Shown here: piece after piece, positions 56,433 to 62,547 of the stretch
Layout of the letters: every line of letters begins with the position of its first letter
Numbering within the stretch: the stretch's first letter is position 1
Virus record (IMG/VR): IMGVR_UViG_3300024306_000023
Span: 34,793-98,792 of that record
Direction: 5' to 3' (one strand)
From: a virus
Length of the DNA stretch: 64,000 bases
Made by a program: the position numbers and the translations under genes
The notes under the pieces: generated by a model
Told to the model about the DNA's origin: nothing
What the model saw: the letters and a program-made list of their open reading frames with translations, nothing else
The model's database searches: none

Positions 56433-56514
56433 ATGCATAATTAAGTCCCCAATAAATCCACAAACTAATTGTAGAAAAATATATTAAGGATAATACAAAA
56501 AGTGTTTTAGTCAT
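56422..56514 (-). CDS. 30-residue membrane peptide
   Basis: MTKTLFVLSLIYFSTISLWI then YWGLNYAYVK; one transmembrane helix. Overlaps the neighbouring reading frames on both sides (8 and 11 bases), a pattern of translation coupling. Function unknown. Confidence 0.48.
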   Translation of the reverse strand: MTKTLFVLSLIYFSTISLWIYWGLNYAYVK

Positions 56515-56620
56515 CTTCTTCGTCCTCGTAAGTTGATGGTTCTTCAAAGAGTTCATCCATTTTCTGTTGAAAAACTCTTTGGTATAGTTCTTGTAAGTCT
56601 TCTTCGGTGAATCTTACCAT
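56507..56620 (-). CDS. 37-residue acidic peptide
   Basis: MVRFTEEDLQELYQRVFQQK start, ending STYEDEEDD. A single acidic helix, similar in style to cyanophage micropeptides. Function unknown. Confidence 0.5.
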   Translation of the reverse strand: MVRFTEEDLQELYQRVFQQKMDELFEEPSTYEDEEDD

Positions 56621-56625
56621 TCTCT

Positions 56626-56826
56626 CTATAAGGATATTTTTAACCAGGGTAATAGAGGAGGAATAACACCAACTAATCTTAAAAGTCCCTCAGCAAATAA
56701 AGCAAGAACCACCCAACCGACGCACATACTAATGATAGAAGCATTACGGTTGTGTCTTCTGATAGCATCATCGATCATCTCCTGAACTTCAGAACGGGTA
56801 ATAAACTCTTCTTGTTCGTGCATCAT
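56626..56826 (-). CDS. Small membrane protein
   Basis: 66 residues. N-terminal helix EFITRSEVQEMIDDAIRRHN then a transmembrane helix IISMCVGWVVLALFAEGLL and a Pro-rich end. ATGA overlap with the upstream gene. Function unknown. Confidence 0.6.
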   Translation of the reverse strand: MMHEQEEFITRSEVQEMIDDAIRRHNRNASIISMCVGWVVLALFAEGLLRLVGVIPPLLPWLKISL

Positions 56827-56972
56827 TTCTCGTCTCCAAGAAACTTTGCAAGAGGATCTTTGCGGGTTTTTAAAATCTCACATGCTCTATAATAAAACAT
56901 ATTATTGGTGTTACCAGAGGCTTCAAAAGTTGCCTTGATCTTCACCCAATTTTCATAGGTGTGTTGATCCAT
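56823..56972 (-). CDS. 49-residue conserved peptide
   Basis: MDQHTYENWVKIKATFEASG start, then NMFYYRACEILKTRKDPL. I recall similar short proteins in other cyanomyoviruses. Promoter region upstream with CTGTGAT/ATCACAG inverted repeat (56983-57010) around a TATAAT-like box. Function unknown. Confidence 0.6.
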   Translation of the reverse strand: MDQHTYENWVKIKATFEASGNTNNMFYYRACEILKTRKDPLAKFLGDEK

Positions 56973-57085
56973 AGGTTTGTCCCTGTGATACTATTATATA
57001 CTAATCACAGACACTTCAAAGTCAACTTTTTGTGTTCATATCGTAACACTGTTGAAGAAATTATTAAATTTGTAAGTTATCTTAA

Positions 57086-57168
57086 CGGAAAGAACAGGAA
57101 TCGAACCTGCGAGGGCGTTAACCCCAGCCGCTTTCAAGGCGGTGTCCTCGACCAACCGGACTCTTTCC
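57086..57168 (-). tRNA. tRNA-Ser(TGA)
   Basis: 83 bases with the long variable arm of class II tRNAs. Acceptor GGAAAGA/TCTTTCC, anticodon loop TTGAAAG (TGA), T arm GCAGG/CCTGT around TTCGATT, discriminator G. Confidence 0.93.
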
Positions 57169-57178
57169 AGTAATAGGT

Positions 57179-57430
57179 TCAACGAACCTCAAAATCCAAA
57201 CGCTTTACTTTGCGTTGGCGTCTTGCCTCTTGCCAGGCAATATCTTGTGAAGTCAGAACATTTGATTTTTGTTCTTTCTGAATAGAGTTTAGCATAACAA
57301 TACGAGATAAGTCAACTGCTGAAACTTTATCTCCACGGATCGTTGCCATATTAGGACATCCACAAGTGACTGTTTTTGATGGGTGTCCTGTTAATTCTTT
57401 ATTGCAATCTTTGCATCTTATTGAAATCAT
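57179..57430 (-). CDS. Conserved zinc-binding-like protein
   Basis: 83 residues. MISIRCKDCNKELTGHPSKT ... CGCPNM has a Cys-x2-Cys/Cys-x-Cys zinc-ribbon pattern, then a helix SAVDLSRIVMLNSIQ and a basic tail (RRQRKVKR). Related small proteins occur in many T4-like phages. Function unknown. Confidence 0.68.
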   Translation of the reverse strand: MISIRCKDCNKELTGHPSKTVTCGCPNMATIRGDKVSAVDLSRIVMLNSIQKEQKSNVLTSQDIAWQEARRQRKVKRLDFEVR

Positions 57431-57445
57431 TATTCTTCATCCTAT

Positions 57446-57880
57446 TCATTGTAAGTGAGACCTTAACATCCAAATAAACTTACCGTGAGACTCCATCAAA
57501 TCTTGAACTAGATTAGCAGTTGCATATTGCTTTTGTGCTTCGGATTCCTCTGAAATCTCTTGCATCATTTCACAAAACTTTTCATTATTTTCAAGAAGTT
57601 CTTGAAGCATTTCTCTTGCTCCAGATGAACTTGCTGCTTCTTTGATTTGAGTTACCTCAAGCATTCTCGAAAGAGAACTGAGAGGTTTTACATTCAAATA
57701 ACGCATATGTTCTGAGAGACGATCGATCTCTTCAAACATAGTCTCATACTGACCACCAAAAAGTTGATGGAGTTGAGTAAAGTCTTCACCTACAACATTC
57801 CAGTGAAATGCCCAAGTTTTATGGAATAAAACAAAAAGCGATGACTGTGCATCACTCAAGAGTTTATAAAGTTTTTCCAT
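57446..57880 (-). CDS. Dps/ferritin-like protein
   Basis: 144 residues. The Dps ferroxidase pattern: KTWAFHWNVVGEDFTQLHQLFGGQY (His motif) and EEIDRLSEHMRYL (Asp/Glu), four-helix bundle. Dps proteins oxidise iron with peroxide, store iron and protect DNA. With the peroxiredoxin it suggests the phage guards against oxidative stress. Late motif upstream at 57900-57907. Confidence 0.85.
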   Translation of the reverse strand: MEKLYKLLSDAQSSLFVLFHKTWAFHWNVVGEDFTQLHQLFGGQYETMFEEIDRLSEHMRYLNVKPLSSLSRMLEVTQIKEAASSSGAREMLQELLENNEKFCEMMQEISEESEAQKQYATANLVQDLMESHGKFIWMLRSHLQ

Positions 57881-57899
57881 TATACTCTTTTTTTATTTT

Positions 57900-57907
57900 T
57901 ATTTATC
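57900..57907 (-). promoter_or_regulatory. Late promoter motif GATAAATA before dps
   Basis: NATAAATA on the minus strand, 20 bases before the dps ATG and just after tRNA-Val. Confidence 0.55.
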
Positions 57908-57910
57908 AAG

Positions 57911-57983
57911 TGGGAGCAGAGGGATTCGAACCCCCGACATTCTGCGTGTAAAGCAGACGCTGCTACCGCTGAGCTATGCTCCC
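57911..57983 (-). tRNA. tRNA-Val(TAC)
   Basis: Acceptor GGGAGCA/TGCTCCC, D stem GCTC/TAGC-type, anticodon loop TTTACAC (TAC), T arm GGGGG/CCCTC around TTCGAAT, discriminator A. Its first 21 bases also encode the end of the HNH protein. Confidence 0.93.
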
Positions 57984-58394
57984 GTATTTAGGATGCCCAC
58001 CGTTTTTATATCTTCCACCTCTACTCTTATTTGGAGGTTGAGTTTTAAGAGAGTGGCAATTTGGACAGAGAACCTGCAAATTGCTTGGCGAATGATTAAA
58101 TGGGTCATCGTCAATATGGTCGATTTCTAATGGAACTTTACCAGTATGGATATTAGTTCCAGACCAACCACATTTAGAGCACTTGTGTAGTGCTTCCTCC
58201 AAAAGATAGTTTCTTACATATTGCGATAAATTGTAAGAAGAACCACCTGAAACTAAACCTTGTTTCCATTCAGTAATATACTGATTTCTTGTGTGTTCTT
58301 GTTGACATTTGTTGTTACAATACTTACCTCTTTTATGATAAGGATTGTAAGTAAATATCGTAGAACAATTTAAACAAGTAGCGGTTTGTTTCAT
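57963..58394 (-). CDS. HNH endonuclease running into tRNA-Val
   Basis: 143 residues. N-terminal zinc motif CLNCSTIFTYNPYHKRGKYCNNKC, then HNH core CSKCGWSGTNIHTGKVPLEIDHIDDD ... PSNLQVLCPNCHSLKTQ (described as residues ~72-117; catalytic His-Asp-His and Cys pairs). The final residues GSIAQR and the stop TAG are encoded by the first 21 bases of tRNA-Val. Free-standing homing nuclease adjacent to its probable target. Confidence 0.9.
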   Translation of the reverse strand: MKQTATCLNCSTIFTYNPYHKRGKYCNNKCQQEHTRNQYITEWKQGLVSGGSSYNLSQYVRNYLLEEALHKCSKCGWSGTNIHTGKVPLEIDHIDDDPFNHSPSNLQVLCPNCHSLKTQPPNKSRGGRYKNGGHPKYGSIAQR

Positions 58395-58437
58395 CAGTTT
58401 AGTAGAACACTTTATTATTTATAAGGTATTCTACTAA

Positions 58438-58509
58438 CTCCCCCGACAAGATTCGAACTTGTGACCTGGAAATTAACAGTTTCTCGCGCTACCGCTGCGC
58501 CACAGGGGA
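58438..58509 (-). tRNA. tRNA-Asn(GTT)
   Basis: Acceptor TCCCCTG/CGGGGGA with one G-T pair, anticodon loop CTGTTAA (GTT), T arm ACAAG/CTTGT around TTCGAAT, discriminator G. Confidence 0.9.
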
Positions 58510-58514
58510 ATAAG

Positions 58515-58534
58515 TGTAGGTGAACCAACCTACA
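58515..58534 (-). other. tRNA spacer hairpin
   Basis: TGTAGGT/ACCTACA 7-bp stem with a 6-base loop between tRNA-Asn and the next tRNA-like element. Confidence 0.6.
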
Positions 58535-58563
58535 GTTTAGAGATTGCTCTCAAGGTCTTTTAT

Positions 58564-58637
58564 GTGCCTCTGGCTGGGAATCGAACCCAGTATCCAACTC
58601 CTTTGTCAGGGTGTCCTTACCAATAGACTACGCAGAG
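58564..58637 (-). tRNA. Degenerate tRNA-like element, anticodon arm unclear
   Basis: T arm CTGGG/CCCAG around TTCGATT and acceptor CCTCTG/CAGAGG are good; D stem GTC/GAC. The anticodon region (CACCCTGACAAAGGAGTTGG) does not fold into a 5-bp stem with a 7-base loop, and the acceptor has an extra G. A Val(GAC) reading is possible. Either a decayed tRNA or one needing a non-standard fold. Confidence 0.45.
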
Positions 58638-58642
58638 GAAAT

Positions 58643-58706
58643 GGGAAGTATTAGAGGACTTCCCAGCAAGGGTGATCAATCCCTTGACCTATGAGAGTCC
58701 CATAGG
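58643..58706 (-). other. Three tandem hairpins in the tRNA array
   Basis: GGGAAGT/ACTTCCC (58643-58664), AAGGG/CCCTT (58668-58685, around TGATCA) and CCTATG/CATAGG (58688-58706). No coding frame. Likely structured spacer in the tRNA precursor. Confidence 0.6.
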
Positions 58707-58751
58707 ATTTAGTTGGCGTCTTTCTATGCTATCTGCATAACGACTACCAAG

Positions 58752-58823
58752 AGCGAAAGACGAGATTCGAACTCGCAACAACCTGCTTGGAAGGCAGGGA
58801 CTCTACCGTTGAGTTACTTTCGC
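58752..58823 (-). tRNA. tRNA-Gly(TCC)
   Basis: Acceptor GCGAAAG/CTTTCGC, anticodon stem CCTGC/GCAGG with loop CTTCCAA (TCC), T arm GCGAG/CTCGT around TTCGAAT. Discriminator T. Confidence 0.92.
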
Positions 58824-58862
58824 AATGAGACAATCATAAACTATTTAAGTTAGATTGTCAAG

Positions 58863-58944
58863 TGTCGATGAAAGGACTTGAACCTTCATGGATTGCTCCA
58901 CTGGAACCTAAACCCAGCGCGTATACCAATTCCGCCACATCGAC
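58863..58944 (-). tRNA. tRNA-Leu(TAG)
   Basis: 82 bases, class II. Acceptor GTCGATG/CATCGAC, anticodon loop TTTAGGT (TAG), short variable arm, T arm GAAGG/CCTTT around TTCAAGT. Discriminator A. Confidence 0.9.
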
Positions 58945-59041
58945 TAGATGGAGTAAGCGTAATATACCTCAAGGATATAACAGAGGCTTACCCTCTATCT
59001 TGCTACGGCATTCTGGTTTATCTTTCCAGCGCAAGTAGCAA

Positions 59042-59115
59042 CGACTCAGGAGGGACTTGAACCCCCGACCAACTGCTTAGAAGGCAGATGCTCTATCCAA
59101 CTGAGCTACTGAGTC
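59042..59115 (-). tRNA. tRNA-Arg(TCT)
   Basis: Acceptor GACTCAG/CTGAGTC, D stem GCTC/GAGC, anticodon loop CTTCTAA (TCT), T arm GGGGG/TCCCT-type around TTCAAGT. Discriminator G. Reads AGA, common in AT-rich phage genes. Confidence 0.93.
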
Positions 59116-59137
59116 ATTTGTTTACCTGTATATTGTA

Positions 59138-59536
59138 TCACTCCTTAGGGCAGGTGTCAACCCATGGAGCACATAACCTCATTTCACCTCCTAATAATTT
59201 TTGAGCTTCAGAGTTATCTGGAGCTTTCTCGATCAACCGTGGCAAAGGTACTCTAGGTGGATCTGAGTCTCTTGTCAAGCGTTCATAGTCACGAATCGCT
59301 TTATCCACATCACGCTCAACCCTTCTATCCACTACACCAGGATCCTGAAGCAGTACATCGTTGATTATGGTGCCTGGGAACAGAGTCCTCTGAACCTCGT
59401 CTAGAAGGTCCCAGAGACGCTCCTGAGGCGCTCCAGTGCATTGGGAGAGGGTTGCTACGATAGCACTGAGTATGACGCTTATAAGGAGTATCTGCTTCTT
59501 ATCTGGTTTCTTTTTTCCGAAGTTAAAATTGAACAT
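59138..59536 (-). CDS. Lipoprotein-like protein
   Basis: 132 residues. After a basic N-terminus (MFNFNFGKKKPDKKQ) comes a hydrophobic stretch and a lipobox-like LSQC (LLISVILSAIVATLSQC). The remainder is soluble, with VVDRRVERDVDKAIRDYERL and two Cys at the end (LCAPWVDTC). Next to the tail-lysozyme-like gene; possible spanin-type partner in lysis (inference). Terminator of the upstream gene abuts the start. Confidence 0.58.
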   Translation of the reverse strand: MFNFNFGKKKPDKKQILLISVILSAIVATLSQCTGAPQERLWDLLDEVQRTLFPGTIINDVLLQDPGVVDRRVERDVDKAIRDYERLTRDSDPPRVPLPRLIEKAPDNSEAQKLLGGEMRLCAPWVDTCPKE

Positions 59537-59542
59537 AAAAAA

Positions 59543-59567
59543 AGAGGAGTAGCAACCACTCTCCTCT
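59543..59567 (-). terminator. Terminator of the 59606-60259 gene
   Basis: 7-bp stem AGAGGAG/CTCCTCT with an 11-base loop, then TTTTTTT immediately before the next ATG (59536). Confidence 0.75.
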
Positions 59568-59605
59568 ATTTATTATTCAGTTGTCATATTCTATATTTTA
59601 TTGTA

Positions 59606-60259
59606 TCAAACTTCTACCGTGATCAGTTTGGAAGCATACTCATGAGCATACGAAGTGCGGGCACCATGATGCCCCCAACCAATCCAACTATACGCATAGT
59701 CCATGTAACGATTGATAGACTTGCCAGGAGTTTTCATCCTGTCTTCAATTCGTTGCCATTGAACCTCAGTCATTAGATAACGAAGTTGCGTGTGAAGTGA
59801 TGATGGAGAACCACCATACCTCTTAGCAAAATCACCCAATCCATAATATCTGTCGGCAGATGTCCATTGAATCAGTCCATAACCGCGACCGCAGTTATGC
59901 CAACTGGTTCTGCTACCACCTTCGCAAATGTTAGGAATAAAAGTTGATTCCTGACGGATATTGCCCATAATGGTAGCAAGGGCGTTTCTGTCTTTAATAC
60001 CACGATCCTGGAAAAAATCCAAGGTAGCATTCTCATATTCATTACACCCTTTACAAATTAGCCTTTTCTCTTTTGGCTTTATTGGTGCAACCTCGCGGAT
60101 TGCTGTCGTCTCTGGTTCAAACTCTTTAATAATTGAGTAAGGTTTTTCTTCCACTGGGGGAGGCGGACCTTGCAGTTTATAACTAGAGAAAGGCAGTGAT
60201 GCCGTATTGGTTGTAACCATTGCCATAAGGGGAACGGCTACAGTAAAGAAGTTAAGCAT
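59606..60259 (-). CDS. Phage-tail-lysozyme-like protein with N-terminal membrane segment
   Basis: 217 residues from ATG 60259 (MLNFFTVAVPLMAMVTTNTA); longer TTG-start version lacks support. Signal or anchor at ~1-20, a Pro-rich linker, then NALATIMGNIRQESTFIPNICEGG ... GYGLIQWTSADRYYGLGDFAKRYGG (described as residues ~112-170), the Phage_lysozyme2 fold with Glu in RQES. May degrade peptidoglycan from the periplasmic side. Confidence 0.78.
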   Translation of the reverse strand: MLNFFTVAVPLMAMVTTNTASLPFSSYKLQGPPPPVEEKPYSIIKEFEPETTAIREVAPIKPKEKRLICKGCNEYENATLDFFQDRGIKDRNALATIMGNIRQESTFIPNICEGGSRTSWHNCGRGYGLIQWTSADRYYGLGDFAKRYGGSPSSLHTQLRYLMTEVQWQRIEDRMKTPGKSINRYMDYAYSWIGWGHHGARTSYAHEYASKLITVEV

Positions 60260-60362
60260 TAAAATTAATTGAACTCTACATCCGTATAGAAAGGGGGTAC
60301 ACCCTTTTCTCAAAGGGCACTTTCCACGGCTCTAAATGTCACTCAAAGTCTCATTATAAGAA

Positions 60363-60382
60363 AACCCACCTTATGGTGGGTT
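60363..60382 (-). terminator. Hairpin at the transcription start of the lysozyme-like gene
   Basis: 8-bp stem AACCCACC/GGTGGGTT with a 4-base loop and TTTTCTT. Lies 6-25 bases below the -10 box at 60389-60394, so it may be the 5' end of the next mRNA as well as a terminator for the 60427-60648 gene. Confidence 0.7.
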
Positions 60383-60388
60383 ATTAAC

Positions 60389-60417
60389 ATTATAAGTTTT
60401 TATTTAGATTTTGTCAA
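60389..60417 (-). promoter_or_regulatory. Consensus promoter of the tail-lysozyme-like gene
   Basis: TTGACA (60412-60417), 17-base spacer, TATAAT (60389-60394) on the minus strand. Full match. Confidence 0.85.
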
Positions 60418-60426
60418 TTGGTTGGA

Positions 60427-60648
60427 TTACCGAACATCAACTTCTTGCTCATCTGTCCAATCATCATCCTCCAAACAAAGATAATTCAGTTCTTGCATTC
60501 CTTCTGGGATATTAATCCACTCATCAAATTCGGAAGCAATTGCAAGAGCATTAAGTTGATCCTCCATTCCACCATGATCTGCAAGGTGACGAATCCGATC
60601 AATAGACCAATTCCTCACATAAGGAACTGGTTCAATCTGAGTTTCCAT
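60427..60648 (-). CDS. Small acidic protein
   Basis: 73 residues from ATG 60648 (METQIEPVPYVRNWSIDRIR). Longer in-frame extension overlaps the GIY-YIG gene and is rejected. Helical with acidic end (LEDDDWTDEQEVD). Function unknown. Confidence 0.62.
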   Translation of the reverse strand: METQIEPVPYVRNWSIDRIRHLADHGGMEDQLNALAIASEFDEWINIPEGMQELNYLCLEDDDWTDEQEVDVR

Positions 60649-61075
60649 AATAATCTTTTCGGAAGTACCTGTTGAGGATGTTGCTATTGTAGTAGGCGGG
60701 TGTTCCGTTGTCAAGTGATTCTGTGAGAACTCCGTTGACGAATAACTGTCTCGTTTCTTCGAAGTTTGTTTTGCCCTTTGTTTTATGTAATGATAAGATA
60801 GTTCGACTAAAATTTTCTCTGCCCAATTTGTCAATGTCTTCTTTAAGTTCCGGACAAGACCCATAGTATTCTTTCCAATTAGATTCTGATTTTACTTTTC
60901 GTTTTTTACCTTTTGGTGTTCTAAATTGCCAAAGGTATTTTCTACCAATATATCTCTTACCGTTTAGTTTATTTTCAATCAAATAAACAAATCCATAATG
61001 GTCTCCGATATCTTCACTTGTGAAAGGATTCCCATTATAGATCCAAGGATTATCATAGTCAATATCTATACTCAT
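60632..61075 (-). CDS. GIY-YIG domain endonuclease
   Basis: 147 residues from ATG 61075. YGFVYLIENKLNGKRYIGRKYLWQ is the GIY-YIG core (~27-50), then SESNWKEYYGSC and KGKTNFEETRQLFV with the catalytic Glu. T4-like phages carry several such nucleases; this type has no separate DNA-binding domain. May act as a homing or DNA repair nuclease. Confidence 0.8.
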   Translation of the reverse strand: MSIDIDYDNPWIYNGNPFTSEDIGDHYGFVYLIENKLNGKRYIGRKYLWQFRTPKGKKRKVKSESNWKEYYGSCPELKEDIDKLGRENFSRTILSLHKTKGKTNFEETRQLFVNGVLTESLDNGTPAYYNSNILNRYFRKDYYGNSD

Positions 61076-61220
61076 CAATAATATCTAAAACCTCATTCAG
61101 ATATTTATGAGCAAGTCCTTTCATATCCATTTCTGGTCGAATATGATCTTTGTGTAATTTATCTTTTAATTTTAAAACACGAACTTTAAGTTCGTCTTTG
61201 TTTATTTGATTTTTTGGCAT
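61059..61220 (-). CDS. 53-residue conserved peptide
   Basis: MPKNQINKDELKVRVLKLKD opening, then MKGLAHKYLNEVLDIIDEYRY. A helical peptide of a kind I recall in cyanomyoviruses. Preceded by the terminator T-run; overlaps the GIY-YIG start. Function unknown. Confidence 0.58.
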   Translation of the reverse strand: MPKNQINKDELKVRVLKLKDKLHKDHIRPEMDMKGLAHKYLNEVLDIIDEYRY

Positions 61221-61225
61221 AAAAA

Positions 61226-61245
61226 AGAGGAGTGTGACCTCCCCT
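61226..61245 (-). terminator. nrd operon terminator
   Basis: 7-bp stem AGGGGAG/CTCCTCT (one G-T) with a 6-base loop and TTTTTT on the minus strand. Confidence 0.7.
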
Positions 61246-61250
61246 ATCTA

Positions 61251-61397
61251 TCAGATATCATTTAACCATTCTTTACAAAAGTCATAATCTCCAAACATAA
61301 ACTCATCACATTCTGCCGCTTCTTTGTATGCGTTCAGAATTTCCTGTTCACACCATTCATCATAGTTTGAATCCTGAGAAAGTATTTTTGGTAACAT
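61251..61397 (-). CDS. 48-residue acidic peptide overlapping nrdB
   Basis: MLPKILSQDSNYDEWCEQEI opening, ending CKEWLNDI. Overlaps the nrdB end by 38 bases. Acidic with three Cys. Possible; function unknown. Confidence 0.5.
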   Translation of the reverse strand: MLPKILSQDSNYDEWCEQEILNAYKEAAECDEFMFGDYDFCKEWLNDI

Positions 61398-62547
61398 CTT
61401 GTTTGATTCCACCAACTACATATGATTCTACTTCCGTTTCCTGGGGAGCAACCTGGAGACCTTTAGAAGAAATCCAGTGCTGTGTCCAAGGAAGTGGGTT
61501 GTTGTTTGCTGAAATATCGTATTGGGGTTTTAATCCAATTGCTTTAAGTCTTCTATTTGCAATCCACTCTACATATTGCTGAAGAAGTTTATCATTGAGT
61601 CCAATCATACTGCCATCTTTGAACAGATAGTCTGCCCAACGCTTTTCTTCATTAACAGCACGATCAAACATCTTATAAGTCCATTCTTCCTCTTCTTTCA
61701 TAATCTTTTGCATTTCAGGATCATCACCATCTCTCCACTTATTCAGAATGTTTTGAGTAAGTGCTAGATGTTGATTTTCGTCTCTTGCGATGAGAGAGAT
61801 AATCTTAGCTGATCCCTCCATAAGCTTAAGTTCACCAAAGGCGAAACTACAAGCAAAACTAACGTAGAAGCGAATACCCTCAAGAATATTAACATTTGCG
61901 ACTGCTCTATAGAGTTTTCGTTTAACATCATTGATTGTTTCCTTTGCGTATGAGACTCCTTCAAGATTATGCATCCAAGCATTGGATGTACCATAAGTTT
62001 GGGCTGATTGAATGAAATCATCATATGATTTTGTAACGGTCTTAGCGCGTTCCAGAATACGCTCATCGCCAATAATAGTATCAAAAACTTCAGATGGGTC
62101 TGAATAAATGTTTTTAATAATATAAGTGTATGAACGACTATGAATCATTTCCATAAATCCCCATACTTCCATACATGCTTCCAATTCAGGTAGTGAGCAG
62201 TAAGGAATGAATGCCATACCAGGACCACGACCCTGAACAGAGTCAAGCATAATCTGATACTTCAGATTAGAAGTATAGATATGCTTTTGTTCGGGACGAA
62301 GTGTTTGATAATCTCCACGATCTTTTTGGAGAGATACCTCTTCGGGTCTCCAGAAGTATCCAAGTTGCTGAGTAGTTAATTTGTCAAAGATGGGATACTT
62401 GTATGAGTCATATCTCTGAATCCCAAGAGGTTTACCAAAAAACATTGGTTGCTTCTTGGTATCTACTTTTTCAGTATTAAAAACGGTCATTCCTTTAATT
62501 TCGGTGGTTTCTTCGGTTGAAGAAATTTTAAACTGCACAGGATTCAC
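61360..62547 (-). CDS. nrdB: Ribonucleotide reductase beta subunit
   Basis: 395 residues. GTG start at 62547 with GGAGG 8 bases upstream. Class Ia beta: iron ligands and radical Tyr in MEMIHSRSYTYIIKNI, FWRPEEV at the N-terminal side, and later EWIANRRLKAIGL. Makes the tyrosyl radical used by NrdA to reduce NDPs. Overlaps nrdA by 20 bases, a translational coupling. Confidence 0.96.
   Translation of the reverse strand: MNPVQFKISSTEETTEIKGMTVFNTEKVDTKKQPMFFGKPLGIQRYDSYKYPIFDKLTTQQLGYFWRPEEVSLQKDRGDYQTLRPEQKHIYTSNLKYQIMLDSVQGRGPGMAFIPYCSLPELEACMEVWGFMEMIHSRSYTYIIKNIYSDPSEVFDTIIGDERILERAKTVTKSYDDFIQSAQTYGTSNAWMHNLEGVSYAKETINDVKRKLYRAVANVNILEGIRFYVSFACSFAFGELKLMEGSAKIISLIARDENQHLALTQNILNKWRDGDDPEMQKIMKEEEEWTYKMFDRAVNEEKRWADYLFKDGSMIGLNDKLLQQYVEWIANRRLKAIGLKPQYDISANNNPLPWTQHWISSKGLQVAPQETEVESYVVGGIKQDVTKNTFSGFKL

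Noticed and set aside
59567-59574. NATAAATA motif upstream of the lipoprotein-like gene
   Set aside because: It overlaps the terminator stem at 59543-59567; a transcript would start inside the hairpin.
60649-60864. Longer N-terminus of the 60427-60648 protein
   Set aside because: Extension lies in another frame of the GIY-YIG gene and lacks protein-like composition.
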